Origin: Cryomorpha sp963748925
GTDB taxonomy: Bacteria > Bacteroidota > Bacteroidia > Flavobacteriales_D > Cryomorphaceae
DNA: 64,000 bases
Direction of reading: 5' to 3'
Assembly: GCA_963748925.1 (NCBI GenBank)
Contig: CAVVKG010000004.1
Coordinates: forward strand, 24,193 to 88,192
The notes under the pieces were generated by a model. The model saw nothing but the letters and a program-made list of their open reading frames with translations, was not told the DNA's origin and made no database searches. Below are positions 53,495 to 61,551 of the stretch, one piece after another; the stretch's first letter is position 1, and every line of letters begins with the position of its first letter. Position numbers and translations under genes: made by a program.

Positions 53495-54331
53495 CTAAGC
53501 TTGTACTTTTAGGAATTCTGTAGGATTAAGACCTGTTTGGCTTTTGAAAAACTTGCTGAAATGGGAAGGATCTTCAAAGTTGAGTTCATATGCTGCTTCT
53601 TTTGCCGAAAGGTCGGCATTGAGCAATCTTTTGGCTTCAAGAATAATTTGTTTGTATATTAGACTGCTGCATGACATTCCTGTTTTGGTATTCACAATTT
53701 CATTGAGTTTCTTTTCTGACACATTCAGCGCCGCAGCATATTCGTTCACTTTTTTAATAACCTTAAAATTACTCCTCAGCAATTTTCTGAATTCGCGGTA
53801 TATTTCATTTGACGCCGAATGGATCGTTTTTTTATCGTGGGTAATTCTGAGGCATGAAATACAGATCAGGTTCAGGTGGTTTTGAAGAAACTCTTCTCTG
53901 AGGTCGTTATCAGAGTTGCACTCCTGCCAGAGCATATTGGCCGTATGGATTATGTTCAGAGCGGTATTTCCCGAGAATTGGTAAACCGGACTCATCTCCT
54001 GCACATCATAACAAAGATGATCATAAAGAAAATCGGTGGCGGTAGAATTCTTTTCCAATGCGGAAAAATCAAATAGAATAACAAAACCGTTTGTATTGAG
54101 CTCACGCTTTACCTGGTGCACCTGACCGGGAGCTACGATGTGGAGACTCGCAGAACTAATGGGGTATGAATGAAAATCGATTTCATGACAACCCTCCCCT
54201 TTGTCAAAAATAAAGATCTCAAAATAATTATGTCGATGCGGCTCAGTCGTATCATAATAGGTAAGGGCATCAAGCTTTACCACTTGAATTGACTGGATGC
54301 CTTTTTTGACGAAGTCGTGAATAGGAATCAT
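53495..54331 (-). CDS. AraC-family transcriptional regulator
   Basis: This 278-residue protein has an N-terminal cupin-type sensor domain ('EPHRHNYFEIFIFDKGEGCHEIDFHSYPISSASLHIVAPGQVH') and a C-terminal double helix-turn-helix ('VNEYAAALNVSEKKLNEIVNTKTGMSCSSLIYKQIILEAKRLL' and 'SAKEAAYELNFEDPSHFSKFFKSQTGLNPTEF'). That order is typical of AraC regulators that bind small ligands such as sugars or siderophores. It is a single gene between the BNR-like and response-regulator genes. Its target is not evident. Confidence 0.93.
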   Translation of the reverse strand: MIPIHDFVKKGIQSIQVVKLDALTYYDTTEPHRHNYFEIFIFDKGEGCHEIDFHSYPISSASLHIVAPGQVHQVKRELNTNGFVILFDFSALEKNSTATDFLYDHLCYDVQEMSPVYQFSGNTALNIIHTANMLWQECNSDNDLREEFLQNHLNLICISCLRITHDKKTIHSASNEIYREFRKLLRSNFKVIKKVNEYAAALNVSEKKLNEIVNTKTGMSCSSLIYKQIILEAKRLLNADLSAKEAAYELNFEDPSHFSKFFKSQTGLNPTEFLKVQA

Positions 54332-54542
54332 AGAGCTTTTATTCTGAAAGCTGACTCCCGGAAAGAAGAATTAGTTGGCTACACAACCTAGAAAAACAAA
54401 AGCTTTTCTCCTGATTATTGGAAAGTTAAGCCACCGGACAAAGTCCTTAAAGCTGCAAATTTTCATCCAAGATTACTTAAGATTTATATTGTTTTTCTGC
54501 AAGAAAGAATGACCTTAAGAACTCACATCAACGGATTACAAT

Positions 54543-54956
54543 TTAAGAAAAATAAGTTTGCATGAGCTCATCCAGAACATTGGGCACTAATGGTTTTGTG
54601 TGATAAGCAACAACCTCATCAATCATTTGTGCTTTATTTATATCATCGGGATTATCAGAGTTCGTAAGAATAAAGAGCTTTATATTCCTCTTCCTATCTG
54701 AAAAAAGGTTTTTATATTCTTCTATAAATTGCCAGCCATCCATTAAGGGCATGTTCAAATCTAAGAAAATTGCATCGGGAGTCTCGCAATTATCATTGTC
54801 AGGATGAAGTAAATAATTAAGTGCCTCAAGTCCATTTTCTCGTATTATAATATTCTCAGAAAAATGTTTTTTCTCTAGAATGAGACTATGAAGAAAGTTC
54901 GTAGCGCTGTCATCATCAATCAACATAACACAATTCAATGCCTTACCTTTTTTCAT
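54543..54956 (-). CDS. Single-domain response regulator
   Basis: This 137-residue protein is a stand-alone receiver: acidic residues 'LIDDDSATN' (14-16), phospho-acceptor Asp66 in 'AIFLDLNMPLMDG', 'FILTNS' (Thr98) and Lys121 in 'AYHTKP'. There is no output domain, so it probably signals by protein contact or through the kinase. It follows the histidine kinase gene with a 20-bp gap, so they form a pair. Confidence 0.93.
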   Translation of the reverse strand: MKKGKALNCVMLIDDDSATNFLHSLILEKKHFSENIIIRENGLEALNYLLHPDNDNCETPDAIFLDLNMPLMDGWQFIEEYKNLFSDRKRNIKLFILTNSDNPDDINKAQMIDEVVAYHTKPLVPNVLDELMQTYFS

Positions 54957-54976
54957 CTCAGTAAATCTTTGGTATG

Positions 54977-56899
54977 CTAAAATAAAAAATACTTCGCGAC
55001 ATTCACCTCACTCGTGTACCATATTTCGCCTCCGTGCAACTGAACGATTTTATCGCAGTGAGCCAATCCTATACCGATTCCTTCCTGGTCAGTGCTCGTG
55101 TGTGCCATCTTAAAAAGTGCAAAAATGCTCCTGTTTAAATTCTTTTTAACGCCAATACCGTTATCCTTAACAGAGAATACGTACCGCTCTGCCTCCTCTT
55201 TCACATCAAATTCTACTACTGCAGGTTCTTCCGGCTTTTTAAATTTAAGGGCGTTGCTAATCAAGTTTTGGATTAGCAACCTGAATTCGGTTTTGTAAGC
55301 CTTAAGTGTAATTGCATTCAATTCAGTAATGGTAGCATTTGCGTCACTAATAGCTGTTTTCAAATCTTGTTTAACCAGGTTCAGTAATTCACTGGTATTC
55401 AAAGTCACCAGTTCTCGTTCAATTCCAAGTCGCGAGTAGTCGAGAAGTCCTTTCACCCGGTCACTCATTATATCTACCGATTCAGCAATATAGTTCAAAC
55501 TTTTAACGCCGGTATCGTCCAGCTTATCGGAGTATGAAGAAATCAAAATCTCTGATATGCCTTTTAAATTCCTAAGAGGCTCCTGCAGGTCATGAGAAGC
55601 AATATAGGTGAACTGCTCAATCTCGCTATTTCTCACTATCAAATTATCATATTTGTTGGCTAGTGCATAAAACCGCGAAACGTCTTGCTGAATAGTCAAG
55701 TACTTGTAAATAGTTCCATTCTCATCCTTAAAGGGAACGGTAACAGAGTGAACCCAGTAAAAATCTCCATTCTTAGTGACTTTCTTGATCCCTCCTACCC
55801 AAACCTTCCCTCTTTTCAAATGGGCCCACATTTTTTCAAAGAACTTCTTTCCCTGAACATCTGCACTCATGAACCGCATTTTCTTGCCTACCACTTCCGA
55901 TTCTTCGTATTTGGTAAGCTCAGTAAATTTAGTGTTCACTTCCTGAATTAAGCCATTTTCATCCAGAATGGCCACTATAGAACTCTTATCGAGTGCATAC
56001 TTATACTGCGATAGTTCACGATTGGCTTTGCTCAGAGAATTTTCGAGAATGGTACGTTGTTCATCAGCTTTATTGACTTTATAGGAAATATAGTTGATAT
56101 ATATAAAACTGATGGCCGCGTAGGCCAGCGTGTAGATTGTAATATTAAAATCGCGATCAACAGACGCTATGTGAAAACTATAGAGAAGAAAAAAACTTAA
56201 TACGAGCGGCAGTATCAATGAAAATGGAATAAGTGAGCGTGCCAGCTTACTTCCGCTATAATTTCCCGACAAGAAACCCACGTAATTAAAATTGGGTTCT
56301 GTAAGGGAAAGTGAAAATGATAAAGAAATGAATAAAACAGCCGTGTGAATAGCCATTGTTCTAAACACCAAAACCTCGCTCTCGGTAGTTGCCTGAAGGA
56401 TATAGGTAATTATTACCAGCAGGGCAATAAGAATAACGACGGACGGCAATATCCTTAATGACCTGCTCATAAAATTGTGTTTTAGCCTCGCTCCTAAAAC
56501 AGCCAAACTCAAAAGAATAAAACAAACGGCGGTGGCAATGGACATTCTGCCGGGGTTTGTAACGGTAATGGTGTCTTTGTAAAATAGATTATCCAGTTGA
56601 GGGCCGAGGTGAAACAAATGGGTGATTATAGTCCATATCGCGATCGCCGAAATCACTATTAGCAAGAGTAATACCATGCCTTTTGCCGGCGCTCCTCTCT
56701 TCCTGATAATGATTATACTCAAAGCGGAAAGAACCATCAGCAATGCCGTATTAAACTTCATTGTGGGGGCACCAGGCAACACGCTCAGGATGGTTCTGAA
56801 ATGAAAAATCCACCCCAGCATGACTGAAAGCCCCAGAAATAGAACCAAACCGCAAATGACTTTGGCTAATTTCATTCTGGTTTCATTGGTTAATTGCAT
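54977..56899 (-). CDS. Membrane sensor histidine kinase (7-TM-like N domain, PAS, HisKA, HATPase)
   Basis: This protein of about 640 residues has seven or so N-terminal helices (to ~270), a PAS domain ('LDKSSIVAILDENGLIQEVNTKFTELTKYEESEVVGK' with a PAC segment), the H-box 'ASHDLQEPLRNLKG' (His kinase A), and HATPase motifs 'NLISNALKF', 'VKDNGIGV' and 'GIGIGLAHC'. The long frame begins at 57007; the ATG at 56899 (MQLTNETRMKLAK) gives the usual membrane N terminus. The end 'WYTSEVNVAKYFLF' is slightly shorter than the usual 'GSTFxFTLP'. The stimulus is not predictable. Confidence 0.9.
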   Translation of the reverse strand: MQLTNETRMKLAKVICGLVLFLGLSVMLGWIFHFRTILSVLPGAPTMKFNTALLMVLSALSIIIIRKRGAPAKGMVLLLLIVISAIAIWTIITHLFHLGPQLDNLFYKDTITVTNPGRMSIATAVCFILLSLAVLGARLKHNFMSRSLRILPSVVILIALLVIITYILQATTESEVLVFRTMAIHTAVLFISLSFSLSLTEPNFNYVGFLSGNYSGSKLARSLIPFSLILPLVLSFFLLYSFHIASVDRDFNITIYTLAYAAISFIYINYISYKVNKADEQRTILENSLSKANRELSQYKYALDKSSIVAILDENGLIQEVNTKFTELTKYEESEVVGKKMRFMSADVQGKKFFEKMWAHLKRGKVWVGGIKKVTKNGDFYWVHSVTVPFKDENGTIYKYLTIQQDVSRFYALANKYDNLIVRNSEIEQFTYIASHDLQEPLRNLKGISEILISSYSDKLDDTGVKSLNYIAESVDIMSDRVKGLLDYSRLGIERELVTLNTSELLNLVKQDLKTAISDANATITELNAITLKAYKTEFRLLIQNLISNALKFKKPEEPAVVEFDVKEEAERYVFSVKDNGIGVKKNLNRSIFALFKMAHTSTDQEGIGIGLAHCDKIVQLHGGEIWYTSEVNVAKYFLF

Positions 56900-57018
56900 A
56901 GTCGTTTTTGTATGGTTCGCCAGAGGAGATATCTTGGTATTCTGATTATCTCGCCAGCGTAAATATAGTTTTTTTAGGACCATTACCACTGTGATAACTT
57001 GAATCACTTATTACTATA

Positions 57019-57052
57019 GAAAAAAGCCCTCAACTCTTGAGTTGAGGGCTTT
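57019..57052 (-). terminator. Rho-independent terminator
   Basis: Stem AGCCCTCAACTC/GAGTTGAGGGCT, followed on the minus strand by T6, 57 bp past the HYR-like gene stop. Confidence 0.92.
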
Positions 57053-57108
57053 CACTATTAAGTTTATGAACCTAATACTATTTTTCAGATCAGGTATTAA
57101 AGTCGAGG

Positions 57109-57927
57109 CTATTTCACCACCAGTCTTTTCAGCGCCATTCCTTTATCTGTCGTTACTTTAACCAAGTATAAACCGGTCTGTAAGGCTGTGACATCAACAG
57201 GTGCTGTAGTAGTAGTAAGTACATGCGTACCGGTAACATCATGAATTGAAATCTCTTCAATTTTTCCATCCACTTCAAAGTTTACCTCTTCAAATGAAGG
57301 GTTTGGATACATATTTAATGCTATTGTCTTTGGATTATCTATTCCATTTACGTCATCCACGACAACAATAAAAGAACACAATTCTGAAAGTCCATCAATA
57401 GTGTAGTTTAGAAAAACTTCAATTGAATCTGCAGTGAACTCAGTTCCTGCTTCAGGTTTTTGAAGGCTTTCAGAAAGATCACATCCACCCACAAAAATGA
57501 GTTCTTCTTCAAAGAAATCCGGAAGTGTATATACACCAATTGAATCGGGTTCAACAACAAGAATTTCCGGACAAGTTATAACACATTTCCCATCTCCGGG
57601 ATTGTCCGGTTCCACTACAAGGTTAAAGGTACACGACGTGGTTTCACCATCGAAAGTAATTTGCACAGTAACCTCATACTGGCCTGTGTCCAGAACAGTG
57701 CCGGGCTCCGGTGTTTGTGTAAATTCCCCACCTGCGCAATCAAGTGAGTAACCAATGGTTCCATTCTCAAAAAAATCGGGTATAAAGTAATCCTCATTTT
57801 CAGGGTCTGTTGCCACAACGTCTTCATTGGGACAAGAGATTCCACAGTCGGTCTGCGCCATAACTGCATTATTGGCGCCTATTAGAATCGTTAAAAAGAA
57901 TATAATTTTAAAGTATCTGTTTTCCAT
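57109..57927 (-). CDS. Secreted HYR-like protein with T9SS sorting domain
   Basis: This 272-residue exported protein has a signal peptide 'IIFFLTILIGANNAVMAQ' and two repeats of about 90 residues ('CPNEDVVATDPENEDYFIPDFFENGTIGYSLDCAGGEFTQTPEPGTVLDTGQYEVTVQITFDGETTSCTFNLVV' and a matching second copy with Cys at equivalent places). These resemble HYR/immunoglobulin-like modules. The C-terminal 'LNMYPNPSFEEVNFEV' through 'MALKRLVVK' is a type A Por sorting domain. It should be on the cell surface. Its role is unknown. Confidence 0.88.
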   Translation of the reverse strand: MENRYFKIIFFLTILIGANNAVMAQTDCGISCPNEDVVATDPENEDYFIPDFFENGTIGYSLDCAGGEFTQTPEPGTVLDTGQYEVTVQITFDGETTSCTFNLVVEPDNPGDGKCVITCPEILVVEPDSIGVYTLPDFFEEELIFVGGCDLSESLQKPEAGTEFTADSIEVFLNYTIDGLSELCSFIVVVDDVNGIDNPKTIALNMYPNPSFEEVNFEVDGKIEEISIHDVTGTHVLTTTTAPVDVTALQTGLYLVKVTTDKGMALKRLVVK

Positions 57928-58343
57928 AATTAAGTTTTTTCATGTTTATATGATTTACTGTGCTAAAATCATTCCTATACAACATCCCTGATTTCAGGCT
58001 CTTTATCTTTGACAAGTGTGAATAAGGTGAATCACAATAGGCAATTCTTTACCCACTTGAAGACACTGAACCTTTCAAACCAACCCGATAAGTCAGTTTA
58101 ATTATTGGGATCAGTTATCTTTAATGATAAGGTATTTTTATACTGAGGGTCCAACAAAACAGTGCGCATACTTCTGTCTTCCCTGTTCTACAGATTGGCA
58201 ATGGTGTGATGGCCTATATCCTTTGTATTCAATCAAGCCTCTGCCGAAAGGCTTTTTCTCGGAATTCAATTTCGTGAGTACTCGCACCCCATTTTTAATA
58301 GGCATCAATCCTATCTATCTCTTACTGAACTCCTATCTATCTC
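57928..58343. other. Intergenic region (416 bp)
   Basis: No gene is supported; a 77-codon frame at 58124-58357 has no coding features. TGTGA-N10-TCACA at 58017-58036 is a weak palindrome. A 20-bp direct repeat TCCTATCTATCTCTTACTGA occurs at 58309 and 58331, the second copy overlapping the stop of the next gene. Confidence 0.5.
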
Positions 58344-58556
58344 TTACTGAGAATTGATATCTTCCGACGAGAGATCGTTATCTACCGAATCCTGCATTCT
58401 GCGTCTTTGCAGTACTTCTTCATGGTCGAGAAGTGTATCATCATCAACCTCATAAATATTTTCGTTGTGGTCAGTTTCGTTGTGATTCGCATCGTTGTCA
58501 CATGAAACAAATACCAAAGAAGCTGAGCAAATTAATAATGTGTAAAAAAATTTCAT
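58344..58556 (-). CDS. Small acidic lipoprotein
   Basis: This 70-residue protein begins 'MKFFYTLLICSASLVFVSC', a lipobox with Cys19, followed by a short Asp/Asn/Glu/His-rich tail ending 'EDINSQ'. The frame extends to 58637 but the ATG at 58556 puts the lipoprotein signal first. No family is recognised. Its stop codon lies in the second copy of a 20-bp direct repeat, so the end may have been altered by that duplication. Confidence 0.75.
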   Translation of the reverse strand: MKFFYTLLICSASLVFVSCDNDANHNETDHNENIYEVDDDTLLDHEEVLQRRRMQDSVDNDLSSEDINSQ

Positions 58557-58636
58557 TGTTCTTATTTTTAAATTTAAATCTGGTTCTTGATTAAAGGTTA
58601 AACATTTAGCTAATAAGTTGTACAATAATCTTACCA

Positions 58637-60000
58637 TGTGGGGTGAATGTTGAATGTGTGAATGTTGAATGTGTGAATGTGCGGATTTGCGGATTTGCGG
58701 ATGTGCGGATTTGTAGATGTGCGGATGTGCGGATTATCTTTCGAGACGGGAGTTTCTTTAGGAATTGATAGGTAATCTATTGACGTGCGCAGGGCTCCCC
58801 TCCCTGCATCCGACGAGGCCTTTGGCTGAGAGGAATGCACAGGGGCGCGGGTGGCGAATGTTCAATGTGTGAATCACTGACGCTAACGGTACTGACGAAA
58901 ACAAAGATTTGTCGGCACTCCGGTCAGGATCTGCGATGCGCCGCACTGAGGCTCTCGAAGTGTGGGAATGTGTGAATGTGTGAATGTTCAAAGTGTGAAT
59001 GTTCAAAGTGTGAATGTTCAATGTGTGAATGTGCGGATTTGCGGATGTGCGGATGTGCGGATGGGCGGATGTGCGGATTATCTTTCGAGACGGGAGTTTC
59101 TTTAGGAATTGATAGGTAATCTATTGACGTGCGCAGGGCTCCCCTCCCTGCATCCGACGAGGCCTTTGGCTGAGAGGAATGCACAGGGGCGTGGGAGGTG
59201 AATGTTCAAAGTGTGAATCACTGACGCTAACGGTACTGACGAAAACAAAGATTTGTCGGCACTCCGGTCAGGATCTGCGATGCGCCACACTGAGGCTCTC
59301 GAAGTGTGGGAATCACTGACGCTAACGGTACGTACGCACTCCCGATGGTCGTCAGGATCTGCGATGTTCAATGTATGAATGTGCGGATTTGTAGATGGGC
59401 GGATGTGCGGATGTGCGGATTATCTTTCGAGACGGGAGTTTCTTTAGGAATTGATAGGTAATCTATTGACGTGCGCAGGGCTCCCCTCCCTGCATCCGAC
59501 GAGGCCTTTGGCTGAGAGGAATGCACAGGGGCGAGCGAGGTGAATGTAGAATGTGTGAATCACTGACGCTAACGGTACTGACGAAATCAAAGATTTGTCG
59601 GCACTCCGGTCAGGATCTGCGATGCGCCGCACTGAGGCTCTCGAAGTGTGGGAATCACTGACGCTAGCGGTCAGGATCTGCGATGTTCAAAGTGTGAATG
59701 TGCGGATTTGCGGATGTGCGGATTATCTTTCGAGACGGGAGTTTCTTTAGAATTTGATTGGAAAATCTTTTGCTGTGTGTTGGGCTCCCCTCCCTGCATC
59801 CGACGAGGCCTTTGGCTGAGAGGAATGCACAGGGGCGAGCGAGGTGAATGTAGAATGTGTGAATCACTGACGCTAACGGTACTGAAGAAATCAAAGATTT
59901 GTCAGCATACTGAAGCTGAAGGTCAGCATCTTCGATCTCCGGTCAGGATCTGCGATGCGCCGCACTGAGGCTCTCGAAGTGTGTGAATGTTTGAAACGGT
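58637..60000. repeat. Mosaic repeat, locus 3 (four composite copies)
   Basis: Two conserved blocks alternate, joined by octamer arrays of TGTGAATG and GCGGATGT types. Block A (117 bp, starting GGATTATCTTTCGAGACGGG) occurs at 58731-58847, 59075-59191, 59417-59533 and 59720-59836. Block B (96 bp, starting GAATCACTGACGCTAACGGT, ending CTCTCGAAGTGTG) occurs at 58871-58966, 59215-59310, 59557-59652, and, with an insertion, about 59861-59983. Fragments of B are repeated at 59312-59360 and 59653-59682. Block A can form a stem (CCCCT/TGCAT with ATGCA/AGGGG). Reverse-complement pieces of B are at 4556 and 6168. Open frames here are not coding. Confidence 0.95.
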
Positions 60001-60099
60001 TTGAAGTAAAGGGACGCGCGCTCTCACACCGGCAAGCAAAAATATTGTAAATGGTTGTTCGAAATTCTGTTTTTATAGCACTTTAAATCTCGAAACAGT

Positions 60100-60107
60100 T
60101 AATTTTG
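60100..60107 (+). promoter_or_regulatory. Candidate -7 element TAATTTTG for the multidrug-export-family gene
   Basis: TAATTTTG fits TAnnTTTG and lies 15 bp upstream of the ATG at 60122. A T-rich CTTTAA about 19 bp before it is the only -33 candidate. The RNA leader would be very short. Confidence 0.45.
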
Positions 60108-60121
60108 CGCCAAAATAATTG

Positions 60122-60601
60122 ATGTTAGACTTAATCATAGCTATGTTGTGGAGTATATCTCCTTTAGGTGAGGCCAAGGTGGGTATTCCTTATGCTCTGG
60201 TTAATGATGTCAATATATACATAGCCTTGCTGGCTTGCTTCGGTGCGAATGTGTTGGTTTTCCCAATCATGAACTTCTTTTTAGACTTTGTTAACCGCCA
60301 TTTCCTGAAATGGCGTTTCTATAAAAAGTCGGCCATATATGTCGCCCGCCGAGCCAAAACGGGCGCGAATACAATCGTTAAGAAATATGGATTTTGGGGC
60401 TTGCTCATCTTCGTGATGCTGCCTATCCCCGGTACCGGTGTGTATGCAGGCAGTATCGCTGCCTATCTTTTCGGTATAGATAAGAACCGCGCCTTCTGGG
60501 CGAATACTATCGGTATATTCATCTCATGCGTAATCGTGTGGTCTGTGACCCTTCTTACTATGGAGGGGATTGAGATAAACCAGGCCCGGCAGGAGAGATA
60601 A
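60122..60601 (+). CDS. Small multidrug-export-family membrane protein
   Basis: This protein of about 159 residues has four to five helices with 'LDLIIAMLWSISPLGEAKVGIPYAL', 'NVLVFPIMNFFLDFVNRHFLKWRFYKKSAIYVARRAK', 'KYGFWGLLIFVMLPIPGTGVYAGSIAAYLFG' and 'FWANTIGIFISCVIVW'. That is the pattern of the PF06695 small multidrug export family (COG2426). The export function of this family is poorly established. The ATG at 60122 is one codon after a possible TTG start at 60119; ATG is preferred. It lies just after the repeat block. Confidence 0.88.
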   Translation: MLDLIIAMLWSISPLGEAKVGIPYALVNDVNIYIALLACFGANVLVFPIMNFFLDFVNRHFLKWRFYKKSAIYVARRAKTGANTIVKKYGFWGLLIFVMLPIPGTGVYAGSIAAYLFGIDKNRAFWANTIGIFISCVIVWSVTLLTMEGIEINQARQER

Positions 60602-60637
60602 CCGCAGTAGTAAAGAATTTGTTGATGGTTTATCTTA

Positions 60638-61438
60638 CTATTTTTTCTTTTTATAAATCCTTCTGCCTATAAAAAAAGCTATTAAAATTAGTAGAAACGG
60701 CCATAAATTAACCAGAAAAACAAAGAACCAAACAAGATTGATCCAGCCATTTTTGAACCCATCTTTAAACTTCTCTCCAAACGCTGACTTTTCAGGAAGG
60801 GTTTCATAGAAGGTTATATATAGAGTTGAGTACGAAACCCTGTCTTTCAAATAATTAAGCCGACCTTCGATAGATTCAATATCAGCCCTTAAAGTTCCAA
60901 TTTGTTTTTCAATCTCTAAAATCTCTACAACGCTTTTAGCCTGTTTTAATAAGTCCAGGTAACGAATTTCAAGTTCCTTTTTGGTTTTAAGCCGAGCCTC
61001 AACATCCAGAAATTCTTCAGTAACATCCTTTACAGTAATCTCTTTGCTATCGAAGTTTTCTACCCCGAGAGTTGCATCGGTGAGCAAGGCATCAAACTTA
61101 TCGGAAGATACGCGAATCTCTATGGTATTACTAACCCTTCCAGATGAATTGAACTCTCTGTCAGAAGAAATATAGGCCTTATATTTTTTGACGGCTCTGA
61201 GAACGGTTTCTCTGGTCTCCTTAATATCTTTGGTTTCAAACTCTAGCGTCCCTTCTTTAATTAGTTTGCGCTCCTTTACATCATCTGCTATAGCATCATC
61301 TGCCACAGCCTCTTCGGCAAACACTGCCATTTCTATAGATGCTCCTGCGGATTCCAGCTCATTGTAATCCGGATTTTTATCGCAACCAATTATTATGAAT
61401 AGAAACAATAAATTAAGGTACTTGGCTGGCTTCGTCAT
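60638..61438 (-). CDS. DUF4349-domain lipoprotein
   Basis: This 266-residue protein has a lipoprotein signal 'LLFLFIIIGC' (Cys19), a soluble DUF4349 domain of about 170 residues ('RKLIKEGTLEFETKDIKETRETVLRAVKKYKAYISSDREFNSSGRVSNTIEIRVSSDKFDALL', then a coiled coil 'EIEKQIGTLRADIESIEGRLNYLKDRVSYSTLYITF'), and a C-terminal membrane helix with a basic end. That layout is characteristic of DUF4349 proteins. It may anchor a periplasmic assembly. The function is unknown. Confidence 0.9.
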   Translation of the reverse strand: MTKPAKYLNLLFLFIIIGCDKNPDYNELESAGASIEMAVFAEEAVADDAIADDVKERKLIKEGTLEFETKDIKETRETVLRAVKKYKAYISSDREFNSSGRVSNTIEIRVSSDKFDALLTDATLGVENFDSKEITVKDVTEEFLDVEARLKTKKELEIRYLDLLKQAKSVVEILEIEKQIGTLRADIESIEGRLNYLKDRVSYSTLYITFYETLPEKSAFGEKFKDGFKNGWINLVWFFVFLVNLWPFLLILIAFFIGRRIYKKKK

Positions 61439-61551
61439 TTATCTCTGTATTAATAGCGTTAAAATTCAGATATGGAGTGATTAAATATTTTTTAATTCGC
61501 TAAAGCAATTCACTGCTAATCTCACCTTCGCTTCTAACATATTAAGTGTTT

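Noticed and set aside
58017..58036. TGTGA-N10-TCACA palindrome resembling a CRP/FNR site
   Set aside because: Spacing is 10 bp rather than 6 bp, and there is no supporting second site.
58124..58357. 77-codon open frame in the gap
   Set aside because: Composition is not typical and it overlaps the direct repeat and the end of the small lipoprotein gene.
58631..59968. Several 60-110 codon frames in the mosaic repeat
   Set aside because: They repeat the same peptide words in each block copy and in different frames and strands. They have no start signals and are explained by repeat duplication.
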